A program made the translations under genes and the position numbers. Below, one piece after another: positions 9,231 to 15,188 of a DNA stretch of 15,188 bases; position 1 is the first letter of the stretch, and each line of letters opens with the position of its first letter. The notes beneath the pieces are model-generated. The model did not search any database, was not told where the DNA came from, and saw nothing but the letters and a program-made list of their open reading frames with translations. Origin of the DNA: Verrucomicrobiales bacterium (GTDB lineage Bacteria; Verrucomicrobiota; Verrucomicrobiia; Limisphaerales; UBA9464); the NCBI GenBank assembly GCA_003445095.1, contig DLVS01000145.1:1-15188 (forward strand). The letters are read 5' to 3'.

Positions 9231-9247
9231 GAGATCTCTGACGCCGC

Positions 9248-9847
9248 TTGGCGACATCAGCGGATGTCGGTTCAATCCGTCCGGTGCTGCTCGCATTTCA
9301 CAAACCGTATGGCGTGTTGTCCCAGTTCACACCCGACGGTTCGTCCAATCGGCCACTCGCTGAGTTCGGATTCCCACCGTACGTTTATCCGCTGGGACGG
9401 CTCGACGCCGATTCCGAAGGACTGCTGTTGTTGAGTGACGAAGCGGGCTTGAACACGCGACTCCTGGATCCTCGGAACGCCCACCGACGCACCTATTGGG
9501 TCCAGGTTGAGCGCGTTCCGAATGACGCAGCCCTGACTCAGCTCTCCCAGGGCGTCACGATTCAGGGGCAACCCACGCGATCGTGCCGGGCTTGGCGACT
9601 AGATCCGCAGCCAACAATTCCACCGCGAGTTCCGCCGATTCGTCGGCGCCTGAGTGTCCCCGATTGCTGGATTGGGCTGGAGCTGACTGAAGGGAAGAAT
9701 CGTCAGGTTCGGCGCATGACTGCGACCATCGGCCATCCGACGCTGCGATTGATTCGCGTGTGCATCGGAGAATTTGAGCTGGGATCGCTCCGACCGGGGG
9801 AGTGGCGGGAGCTGACCGAGGCGGAACGGCGAAAAATAATGATCTGA
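9248..9847 (+). CDS. rluE: 23S rRNA pseudouridine synthase RluE-like (RsuA/RluB/E/F family)
   Basis: This 199-residue cytoplasmic enzyme is expected to isomerise a uridine of 23S rRNA to pseudouridine (U2457 in the E. coli RluE system). Motif I 'LGRLDADSEGLLLLSDEAG' carries the catalytic Asp (D53). 'EGKNRQVRRMTATIGHPTLRLIR' and the preceding 'PRVPPIRRR' closely follow the RluE pattern. There is no S4 RNA-binding domain at the N-terminus, which also fits RluE rather than RsuA or RluB. The start is bounded: an in-frame TGA at 9239-9241 leaves TTG 9248 or GTG 9284 as options, and homology ('LLAFHKPYGVLSQFT') begins right after the latter. It follows the propeller gene by 17 nt and ends 9 nt from the opposing permease stop. 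Confidence 0.9.
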   Translation: MATSADVGSIRPVLLAFHKPYGVLSQFTPDGSSNRPLAEFGFPPYVYPLGRLDADSEGLLLLSDEAGLNTRLLDPRNAHRRTYWVQVERVPNDAALTQLSQGVTIQGQPTRSCRAWRLDPQPTIPPRVPPIRRRLSVPDCWIGLELTEGKNRQVRRMTATIGHPTLRLIRVCIGEFELGSLRPGEWRELTEAERRKIMI

Positions 9848-9856
9848 GCGAACGGC

Positions 9857-11389
9857 TTATGCTGCCTTCGCCGTCAAGGCCGGCGGCCCGCGAAAGCGGC
9901 GCCGCTCGACGCTGAACCACACAATCAGCATCAGCAGAATCGCGCCTCCGACAATCGGCACCGCTTGCTGATTGGGCGGTTGCACTCCGATGACCAACAA
10001 GAACAGGCAGCCTGACGTCGCTACGAGCGCCAGCGGCCGATAGGCCCATCCGAGGGTCCAGGGGCCAAACCGGGTCCACCGGGATCCATATGCCAAGAAG
10101 CCCGCCGCGACCGGCAAGACATACGAGATGTACAAAAACACAGTGCCGATCGCCGCGATCGTTTCATAGCGTAACAACACGATCAGCAACGCCGAAATGA
10201 CGGCCGAAGTCCAAACGGCAACAGACGGCGACTGCGTGTGGGGATTGACCGCGCGCAGCCAATCCGAACCCGGCAGCCCACCATCACGTGCGAACGCATA
10301 GGTCATTCGCGAGACCGACGTCAGGGCCGCCAGGCCGCAAAGGAATTGTGACAACACAATGGCTCCAAGCAGAGCCCAGGCCAGCACGGAAGGTAGGCGC
10401 ATCTTCATGATCCAGGGAACTACCGCCGCTCCTTGCTCGGCGCCGGCCCGTACGTCCGGCATCGCCAACAAGAGGGCAACGATCATGCCCCAACCGAAGA
10501 GTGACGAAACCACCACCGAGCGGACGATGCCACGCGGCACATTGTGAGCTGCGCCCACCGTTTCCTCCGACGTGTGAGCCGACGCATCGAAACCCGTGAT
10601 CGTGTACGCCGGAAACAGGAATCCCAGGCAGAACAACCAAGCGAGATTGTCCTGGCGTGGGAATACGGGCGCGCCTTCGGGCAGGCCGCTGAGATTGGTG
10701 AGTGTCCACAAGCGCGCCCATTCGAAGTGACGAGTGGCCACGAGCAACGCGCCAGCGAGCACCACCGCAACGACCAAGATCAACCACCCGCTGAAATCCG
10801 TAAGCCGCGTCGTTAGTCGAATGCCGTAATGATTCAACAACGCTTGGAGCAACGTCATCCCGACAACCGCGAGTGTTTTTACTAACGCAGGGTTTGCCCC
10901 GGTCGGAAGCCCGAAAGTAGCCACCGCAAAATCGAAGGTGCCGGCATTAATCGCGGCGAGCACCGTCACTAGCCCCGCCAGATTGAACCAAGCGGTGGCC
11001 CAACCACAGAAACGTCCCCCTAACAAACTTCCCCAATGATACAAACCTCCGGCGGTCGGAAACGCCGAGGCGATTTGGGCCATCGTAACGGCAACCGTCA
11101 GAGAAAAGAGACAAACCAACGGCCAACCCAAGCCAATGCTCGCTCCGCCGGCACTCGCCAAGCCCACGTGAAAAGAGGTAATCCCACCGGCGAGAATGCA
11201 GATGATCGACAGCGAGATGGCGAAGTTTGAGAAACCGCTCATGCGGCGCGCCAATTCCTGGCGATAGCCGAGCTTGTGGAGCAGCGCCTCGTCAGAGGCA
11301 GCGTCGGGGCCTGAAGGCGTCGTCACTGAGACGAGGCTGCGCATCGAACGCCGGAGCCGCGAGCGAAAATCGGTCCGAACCTGGATCAT
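9857..11389 (-). CDS. APC-superfamily amino acid permease (amino acid/choline transporter type)
   Basis: This 510-residue inner-membrane transporter has about 12 hydrophobic segments. The N-terminal signature 'LGYRQELARRMSGFSNFAIS' (40-59) and 'AFPTAGGLYHWGSLLGG' (109-125) are typical of the amino acid/choline transporter subgroup, whose members carry GABA, choline or other amino acids. 'ITGFDASAHTSEET' and 'SRMTYAFARDGGLPGSDWL' are further family motifs. The substrate cannot be read from the sequence. The first ATG gives a long hydrophilic N-tail; an in-frame ATG at residue 16 (11344) is an alternative. A GGAG at roughly 10 nt before the first ATG makes this the only gene here with a plausible Shine-Dalgarno sequence. 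It diverges from the cyclase-like gene and converges with rluE. Confidence 0.92.
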   Translation of the reverse strand: MIQVRTDFRSRLRRSMRSLVSVTTPSGPDAASDEALLHKLGYRQELARRMSGFSNFAISLSIICILAGGITSFHVGLASAGGASIGLGWPLVCLFSLTVAVTMAQIASAFPTAGGLYHWGSLLGGRFCGWATAWFNLAGLVTVLAAINAGTFDFAVATFGLPTGANPALVKTLAVVGMTLLQALLNHYGIRLTTRLTDFSGWLILVVAVVLAGALLVATRHFEWARLWTLTNLSGLPEGAPVFPRQDNLAWLFCLGFLFPAYTITGFDASAHTSEETVGAAHNVPRGIVRSVVVSSLFGWGMIVALLLAMPDVRAGAEQGAAVVPWIMKMRLPSVLAWALLGAIVLSQFLCGLAALTSVSRMTYAFARDGGLPGSDWLRAVNPHTQSPSVAVWTSAVISALLIVLLRYETIAAIGTVFLYISYVLPVAAGFLAYGSRWTRFGPWTLGWAYRPLALVATSGCLFLLVIGVQPPNQQAVPIVGGAILLMLIVWFSVERRRFRGPPALTAKAA

Positions 11390-11457
11390 CTAACCCGCAC
11401 TCCCCAGGTTAGATCGCCGCCTCTTGTAGCTGCAGATCCACCTGGCGAGAATGGGGG

Positions 11458-11486
11458 TTTCTTGCCCCCTGGCGCTGGGTTAACAT
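11458..11486 (+). promoter_or_regulatory. Candidate promoter of the cyclase-like gene
   Basis: TTTCTT (11458-11463) and TAACAT (11481-11486) lie 17 bp apart, placing the transcription start near the ATG at 11493. The in-frame TAA at 11481 fixes that ATG as the first possible start, so a leaderless or nearly leaderless mRNA is possible. A GGGGG/CCCCC inverted repeat (11453-11457 and 11465-11469) overlaps the -35 region. Confidence is low because only the -10 hexamer is good. Confidence 0.25.
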
Positions 11487-11492
11487 GCGTTC

Positions 11493-12476
11493 ATGCCCAG
11501 CGGACCGCCGACGCCAGACGCAATCCGGCAGCGCCTGCCGAAACAGGCTTTTCAAATCGTCTTTGTTATCGCCGGGGTATTGATTCTGCCGGCGGCGCTC
11601 ACTTTGCGCACCGTACTTCATCCGGTCGTTCCTCAGAATGATTCCCCCAACCCAACTCCCTACGGATATTCCTGGAGCCTGTTGCTTTTCATCATCCCGC
11701 TCGCCGTCGTAAGCGGATGGTTCATTCGCCGACGGGATCTTACCCTAGCGCGCAGATCGTTTTGGCGCGCGCTCGCGGTGCTTGCGCCCACAGGAATAAT
11801 TCTCGATCTGCTGTTTGGTAACGCCTTTTTCACTTTCACGAACAAGCAAGCCACCGTTGGCATCGACATCCCGGCAGTGGGCGGACCGATTCCGATCGAA
11901 GAATTCATTTTCTATGTAACCGGCTTCATGTTGGTACTCCTCAGCTATATCTGGGCCGACGAATATTGGATGGCTGCCTACAACGTTCCCGATTATCGGG
12001 TCGAGGCGCAGAACCTTCCGCGCATTGCGCGCTTTCATGTTCCGTCGGTAATCCTCGGTGCTGCCTTGCTCGCTGCGGCGGTAATTTACAAGTGGGCCCT
12101 AGCACCGTCGCCGGCCGGGTTTCCGTGGTACTTCACCTACCTCACGGCCGTCGCAATCGTTCCATCGGCAGGCTTCTTCCACACCGCCCGCCCGTTCATC
12201 AATTGGCGCGCCTTCAGCTTCACCTTCTTTCTCATCCTGCTCATCAGCTTGTTGTGGGAAGTCACGCTCGCCATTCCGTATGGATGGTGGGGTTACCGGC
12301 CGGCTACCATGATGGGACTCTTCATTGACGCTTGGCCAGGTCTGCCGATTGAAGCGGTGTGTGTTTGGCTGGCCGTCACTTTCACCACGGTGATCATCTA
12401 CGAAGTCATCAAAATCTGGCAGGCGCTTGGGAAAGGCACACTCGAAGCTTTCTTCGGCATCGGGAAAGAGCATTGA
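11493..12476 (+). CDS. Polytopic membrane protein with two lycopene-cyclase-like (CrtYc/CrtYd-type) halves
   Basis: This 327-residue protein has about eight hydrophobic segments. It resembles fused CrtYc-CrtYd-type lycopene cyclase domains, which cyclise carotenoid ends within the membrane. The first half has 'WRALAVLAPTGIILDLLF' (91-108), then 'FTFTN' and the hallmark 'GPIPIEEFIFYV' (131-142; the acidic pair E136/E137 marks this family). The second half repeats the layout: 'WRAFSFTFFLILLISLLWE' (238-256), 'GWWGYRP' and 'GLPIEAVCVWL' (283-293), where the second Glu is Ala288. An in-frame TAA 12 nt upstream fixes the start. No phytoene synthase, desaturase or other isoprenoid gene is in the window. 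A role in carotenoid end-group cyclisation is possible, but a different isoprenoid or lipid substrate, or loss of activity, cannot be excluded. Confidence 0.7.
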   Translation: MPSGPPTPDAIRQRLPKQAFQIVFVIAGVLILPAALTLRTVLHPVVPQNDSPNPTPYGYSWSLLLFIIPLAVVSGWFIRRRDLTLARRSFWRALAVLAPTGIILDLLFGNAFFTFTNKQATVGIDIPAVGGPIPIEEFIFYVTGFMLVLLSYIWADEYWMAAYNVPDYRVEAQNLPRIARFHVPSVILGAALLAAAVIYKWALAPSPAGFPWYFTYLTAVAIVPSAGFFHTARPFINWRAFSFTFFLILLISLLWEVTLAIPYGWWGYRPATMMGLFIDAWPGLPIEAVCVWLAVTFTTVIIYEVIKIWQALGKGTLEAFFGIGKEH

Positions 12477-12504
12477 ACGTTTGTCGCGAATCTCGTTCTG
12501 GATT

Positions 12505-12564
12505 CTGGGGTGCTGACCACGGGCTTCGCGCCTCCCTCAAGCGAACCGCAAGCCGACACCCCGG
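12505..12564. other. Two-tier inverted repeat in the 254-nt intergenic gap
   Basis: An outer stem pairs CTGGGGTG (12505-12512) with CACCCCGG (12557-12564), including one G-T pair. An inner stem pairs GGCTT-c-GCG (12522-12530) with CGC-AAGCC (12547-12554) around one bulged base. No T-tract follows on either side, so it is not a standard terminator. It could be an RNA structure in the 3' region of the cyclase-like gene or a protein-binding site. The rest of 12477-12730 shows only a possible small ORF and the promoter candidate listed separately. Confidence 0.3.
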
Positions 12565-12597
12565 GTACCAAGGACGCCTGTGGGCAACTTATTGGCC

Positions 12598-12747
12598 ATG
12601 GAGATGGGCCAAGTCATTCCTGCCACTGAAGACGAACTCGAGGTAGCCCAGAAACACTCCCAACATCCCGTCTTTCGGCAAATGTCCCTTGATGCGACCA
12701 ACGCCCGCGGCAATAGTACGTCATCTTCATATGAACAACTACAATGA
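12598..12747 (+). CDS. Possible small ORF (49 codons), doubtful
   Basis: The frame starting at the ATG at 12598 encodes a hydrophilic peptide of 49 residues beginning 'MEMGQVIPATEDELEVAQ', and stops at a TGA (12745-12747). The frame is open from 12517. It overlaps the first 17 bases of the exported protein gene that starts at 12731. Amino acid composition looks protein-like, but there is no ribosome binding site and no family is recognised. It may be a chance ORF or the remnant of a decayed gene. Confidence 0.2.
   Translation: MEMGQVIPATEDELEVAQKHSQHPVFRQMSLDATNARGNSTSSSYEQLQ
12689..12717 (+). promoter_or_regulatory. Candidate promoter of the duplicated beta-sandwich protein gene
   Basis: TTGATG (12689-12694) and AATAGT (12712-12717) are 17 bp apart, each matching four of six bases of the sigma-70 consensus. 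Transcription would start near 12724, seven bases before the ATG at 12731. This favours that ATG over the upstream in-frame TTG (12689) and ATG (12692), which fall inside the -35 element. Confidence 0.35.
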
Positions 12748-14827
12748 GTCTTTTCGTCCCAAACGTGGATGTTTTTTGGGCGCCACAACCCTAGCGGCTC
12801 TGGCCGCCAGTTGGGCTACGGCACAGGCAGGAGACACGCTCTTCACCAATTCCGGCTTCGACGCCGATGCGGCTGGATGGTATTGGGAAAACTGGTCGGC
12901 CGCGGGTAGCACCGCAGCCTTTGATGGCGCGAATAACTCCGTCGTTTCGGGAAGCCCGGCCGCGTCTGGATCGCTCAAGCTGGTGAGCGCGTTCACCTCC
13001 GCAAGCGGCTATCAGCAGGCGGTCTATACGGTGCCCTTGGCTGGCCCGGAGAACTACAACGGCCAAATCGGCGCCGTTTCTTTCGACGTCAAAGTCGATG
13101 AATCCTCAACCACACGGGCGGACGGCGACTATGGATGGCTCGAGCTTGTCCTTCGCCAAGGAAACAATTGGGACTGGGTTGTCCTTCCCGGGGTTCGGCT
13201 GAACGGGAACGGCTGGCAACGTGTCACGTATCAAGTGCCCAAAGATGGCGTGGACTCTATCCGCGCCCTCACGATTAAGCTCGGCGAGAACGATTTTCTT
13301 GGGCCGGTCACCCTCAACGTTGACAATATCGCTTACACGACCCACCCCGACGACGTGGTCATCAGCAACGTGGACAACGGCTCGGTTGATGTGGCGCCCG
13401 ACGGTTGGACCTGGGAAAACTGGTCTGTTCAGGGCTTGTTTTCGTTCGACCCCGCCGACACGCACGGCCGCTCGACGTCTGGCACCATCAAGCTGGAACA
13501 CCAATTCACCAGCGTTCCTAACGGGTACCAACAATCGGTCTTCACTTATGCCTTGCCCGGTGGAGAAGTGGACGCCGCCAAGGATTACAGCTTCGTTAAC
13601 CTTGATGTGAAAGTGGACGCCAGCTCCACTCCGAGGGCGAGCGGCGACTATGGCTATTTCGAAGTCATTCTTCGGAATGGTTCCGGTTGGGACTGGCTCG
13701 CGACCGAAATTGATGGCGCCAGCGGCACTCGATTCACCGACAACGAGTGGCATCACCTGACCCTCAAGCTCAGTCCTCTCGCGAGCCAGGTCCATCATCT
13801 CACCTTCAAAGTCGGCGAGAATGGCCTGTTGGGTCCGGTGACTCTCAATATTGATAACCTGAGCTTCACTCGGAACACGGCGCCACCGCCACCGCCCACC
13901 ATGGGATTCGCCAAGGCCCAGGCTGGACTCTCGCTCGTGACGACCAGCAACGATCAATATGGCCGGCACAACATTTACACCACCGACGATCTCGAAAATC
14001 CCGCTAAATACAGCTTCGTTGGGGTGACTGAACCAGTTTCTTATTCCTTTACCCTGAACAGCTACCCCGATGCCACTGCCTATCCTGGCTTCCAAGCTCA
14101 TATCTTTTTGGTCCCTGGCACTCCGGGAACCGAAACCTCTCCCGATTGGAACGAGCCCACCTTGATTTTTATGGATATTAAGGCGAACGCGGCTGGCGGA
14201 GGAAACGCGACTTTCCGCATCAAGACCGATCAAGCGGGAAACAACACGGAACTTTACGGTGGCGGCGACCCGCACACAACCGTCAACAGCGCAGCGATCC
14301 TGGGAACTTGGACGCTGACCGCGAACGGCAACATCTTCACGATGACCGCTCCCGACGGTACTGTCAGCGATCCGATCGACATCGGTGACGAAGCCGCGGC
14401 ATACTTCAAAGGCGACGGGGTTTCACCGTTGCGCGTTTACTTCGGCGTCCAACCCAACGGCGATGCCAACAAGGGCCAAAGTGTCAGTGTGGGCGGCGTC
14501 CAAATCAAAAAGGGAGCGCAAGTCTTAGCAGCGGATAATTTCACTGGCAATGAACTCGATCCCACACTGTGGACCCCCAACGCCACTGCTGGCGGCGTTC
14601 GTTTCATTCCGGCTTCTGAAGCCGGATATGTCATCAGTTGGACTGTCCCGGACGCCGGGTTTGAGGTGCAAACCTCGACCAGCCTGAAAGATCCTAACTG
14701 GACTAAACTTGAAGTGACGCCTGTCACTGTCGGCCAGCAAAGGCAGGTGGTTGTGCCGCCCAGCGCAATTCCAGCGGGAGACGAAGTTTACCTCCGAATG
14801 TACCAGCCGGAGCCGGGGGCGGAATAA
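12731..14827 (+). CDS. Secreted multi-domain protein with duplicated carbohydrate-binding-like module
   Basis: This 698-residue exported protein has a signal peptide at 1-33 (basic 'RPKRG', hydrophobic 'LGATTLAALAA', cleavage after 'AQA'). Two homologous beta-sandwich-like modules follow, at about 36-203 and 208-381. Both contain 'GWxWENWS' (49-56, 225-232), 'FTSxxxGYQQxVxT', 'DVKVDxSSTxRAxGDYG', 'WDW' and 'K(L/V)GENxxLGPVTLNxDN' (from 183 and 360). The pattern of a GW-rich first strand and a final 'VxLNxDNxxF' strand resembles CBM4/9-like carbohydrate-binding folds. A five-proline hinge (385-389) leads to a concanavalin-like region (about 390-620) and a C-terminal module 'GYVISWTVPDAGFEVQTSTS' also seen in the protein at 7755-9230. 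No catalytic glycosidase signature is recognised, so a polysaccharide-binding role is only inferred. In-frame starts at 12689 and 12692 are judged less likely. Confidence 0.82.
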   Translation: MNNYNESFRPKRGCFLGATTLAALAASWATAQAGDTLFTNSGFDADAAGWYWENWSAAGSTAAFDGANNSVVSGSPAASGSLKLVSAFTSASGYQQAVYTVPLAGPENYNGQIGAVSFDVKVDESSTTRADGDYGWLELVLRQGNNWDWVVLPGVRLNGNGWQRVTYQVPKDGVDSIRALTIKLGENDFLGPVTLNVDNIAYTTHPDDVVISNVDNGSVDVAPDGWTWENWSVQGLFSFDPADTHGRSTSGTIKLEHQFTSVPNGYQQSVFTYALPGGEVDAAKDYSFVNLDVKVDASSTPRASGDYGYFEVILRNGSGWDWLATEIDGASGTRFTDNEWHHLTLKLSPLASQVHHLTFKVGENGLLGPVTLNIDNLSFTRNTAPPPPPTMGFAKAQAGLSLVTTSNDQYGRHNIYTTDDLENPAKYSFVGVTEPVSYSFTLNSYPDATAYPGFQAHIFLVPGTPGTETSPDWNEPTLIFMDIKANAAGGGNATFRIKTDQAGNNTELYGGGDPHTTVNSAAILGTWTLTANGNIFTMTAPDGTVSDPIDIGDEAAAYFKGDGVSPLRVYFGVQPNGDANKGQSVSVGGVQIKKGAQVLAADNFTGNELDPTLWTPNATAGGVRFIPASEAGYVISWTVPDAGFEVQTSTSLKDPNWTKLEVTPVTVGQQRQVVVPPSAIPAGDEVYLRMYQPEPGAE
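12836..13873 (+). repeat. Intragenic duplication of a ~170-codon module
   Basis: Two tandem in-frame copies lie at about 12836-13339 and 13352-13873. They share short blocks at DNA level too, such as gggaaaactggtc near 12885 and 13415, and protein blocks GWxWENWS, DVKVDxSST and GENxxLGPVTLN in the same order. The rest has diverged, so the duplication is old. Confidence 0.85.
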
Positions 14828-14943
14828 CAATCAGCGAGTCGCCTATGGAGAGTTTAACCGGCCTGGCTTCGGCGAGTTCCCCCGCACTGGTGAAATCGAT
14901 GGTCACCAGTCTGCGTCGCCTGAAAATCCAGGACGTTAGTAGT

Positions 14944-14980
14944 GCGGTGGCGGCGCCGGAAGCGCCGCCACCGCTTTTTT
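14944..14980 (+). terminator. Strong intrinsic terminator
   Basis: A perfect 13-bp GC-rich stem (GCGGTGGCGGCGC at 14944-14956 with its complement at 14962-14974) closes a CGGAA loop and is followed directly by six T (14975-14980). It lies 116 nt after the stop of the gene ending at 14827. The T-tract is only on the plus strand, so it serves rightward transcription. The 14828-14943 stretch in between shows no gene. Confidence 0.92.
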
Positions 14981-15039
14981 CAATCGATGGGTGACCTGAC
15001 TCGCTCGGGCCCGTGCGGGCGAGGCCGCCGGCGCTCCTT

Positions 15040-15188
15040 TCACGCCGAGTAATCGAGATAAATCGTCTTGCTGCGTGAGTAAAAATCCAAGGAGGCAGCG
15101 CCTTGTTCCCGAAAAGTGTCGGTCGAACTCTGTTTCACACCACCAAAGGGCGCCTGCAACTGGAGGCCAGTGCTGATCTGGTTGACCT
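15040..15188 (-). CDS. Aldehyde dehydrogenase family protein, C-terminal fragment (cut by window edge)
   Basis: Reading the minus strand from 15186, 48 codons are visible before a TGA at 15042-15040. They begin 'VNQISTGLQLQAPFGGVKQS' and continue through 'FREQGAASLDFYSRSKTIY'. This is the C-terminal end of an NAD(P)-dependent aldehyde dehydrogenase: 'PFGGVKqS' is the conserved late motif, and the 'REQG...FY...KT(I/V)Y' tail recalls ketoglutarate-semialdehyde-type members. The catalytic Cys and Glu lie outside the window, so the substrate class is not determined. It converges with the plus-strand gene ending at 14827. No good terminator of its own is seen between 14981 and 15039. Confidence 0.82.
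   Translation of the reverse strand, partial: VNQISTGLQLQAPFGGVKQSSTDTFREQGAASLDFYSRSKTIYLDYSA

Noticed and set aside
9230..9239. Perfect palindrome AGAGATCTCT between the propeller gene and rluE
   Set aside because: A 10-bp palindrome in a 17-nt intergenic gap within a probable operon has no support as an operator and may be chance.
13106..14275. 389-codon open frame on the minus strand opposite the duplicated-module gene
   Set aside because: It is the antisense shadow of a GC-rich gene; its weak internal repetition mirrors the sense-strand duplication. The sense protein has a signal peptide and clear domains.
14998..15024. GC-rich hairpin (CTCGCTCG/CGGGCGAG) near the aldehyde dehydrogenase 3' end
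   Set aside because: It has a G-T pair and no T-tract on the minus strand, so it cannot be called a terminator for that gene.

Overview
The window reads as chromosomal DNA of a moderately GC-rich member of the Planctomycetota-Verrucomicrobiota-Chlamydiota superphylum, most likely Verrucomicrobiota. This is inferred from gene content. It has a PSD1 (Planctomycete cytochrome C/DUF1549/DUF1553) plus DUF1501 pair, a secreted PQQ-type propeller protein, and two secreted proteins ending in a 'GFxVxxSxxLxxW' C-terminal module. No insertion sequence, CRISPR array, tRNA or rRNA gene was seen. The gene content looks like ordinary core and accessory chromosome rather than a mobile island.

Layout from left to right. 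A PhoB/OmpR-type response regulator (82-762) is preceded by a Pho-box-like 11-bp direct repeat and has no kinase gene downstream. Next come the PSD1 diheme protein (952-4113) and, 21 nt further, a Tat-exported DUF1501 protein (4135-5592). This is the usual two-gene unit of secreted proteins of unresolved function. On the minus strand a probable two-gene operon follows: a PQQ-like beta-propeller lipo-/periplasmic-type protein (7581-6301), then a WrbA-like flavodoxin (6245-5688). From the divergent 7582-7754 gap a plus-strand unit runs: a secreted TolB/WD40-like propeller protein (7755-9230) and the 23S rRNA pseudouridine synthase RluE (9248-9847). The latter converges on an APC-family amino acid permease (11389-9857) with only 9 nt between stop codons.

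Divergent from the permease is the most unusual gene, a polytopic membrane protein with two lycopene-cyclase-like halves (11493-12476). It is standalone, with no other carotenoid gene in view. A 254-nt gap with a two-tier inverted repeat and a possible small ORF leads to a secreted protein carrying a duplicated carbohydrate-binding-like module (12731-14827). A textbook intrinsic terminator lies at 14944-14980. The window ends in the C-terminus of a minus-strand aldehyde dehydrogenase (15188-15040).

The genes do not form one pathway. Common themes are export (four or five proteins with signal peptides), beta-propeller and beta-sandwich surface proteins, and an almost complete lack of Shine-Dalgarno sequences before start codons. 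No clearly new multi-gene system is visible. The best leads are the fused cyclase-like membrane protein, the duplicated beta-sandwich protein and the Pho-box-like element.
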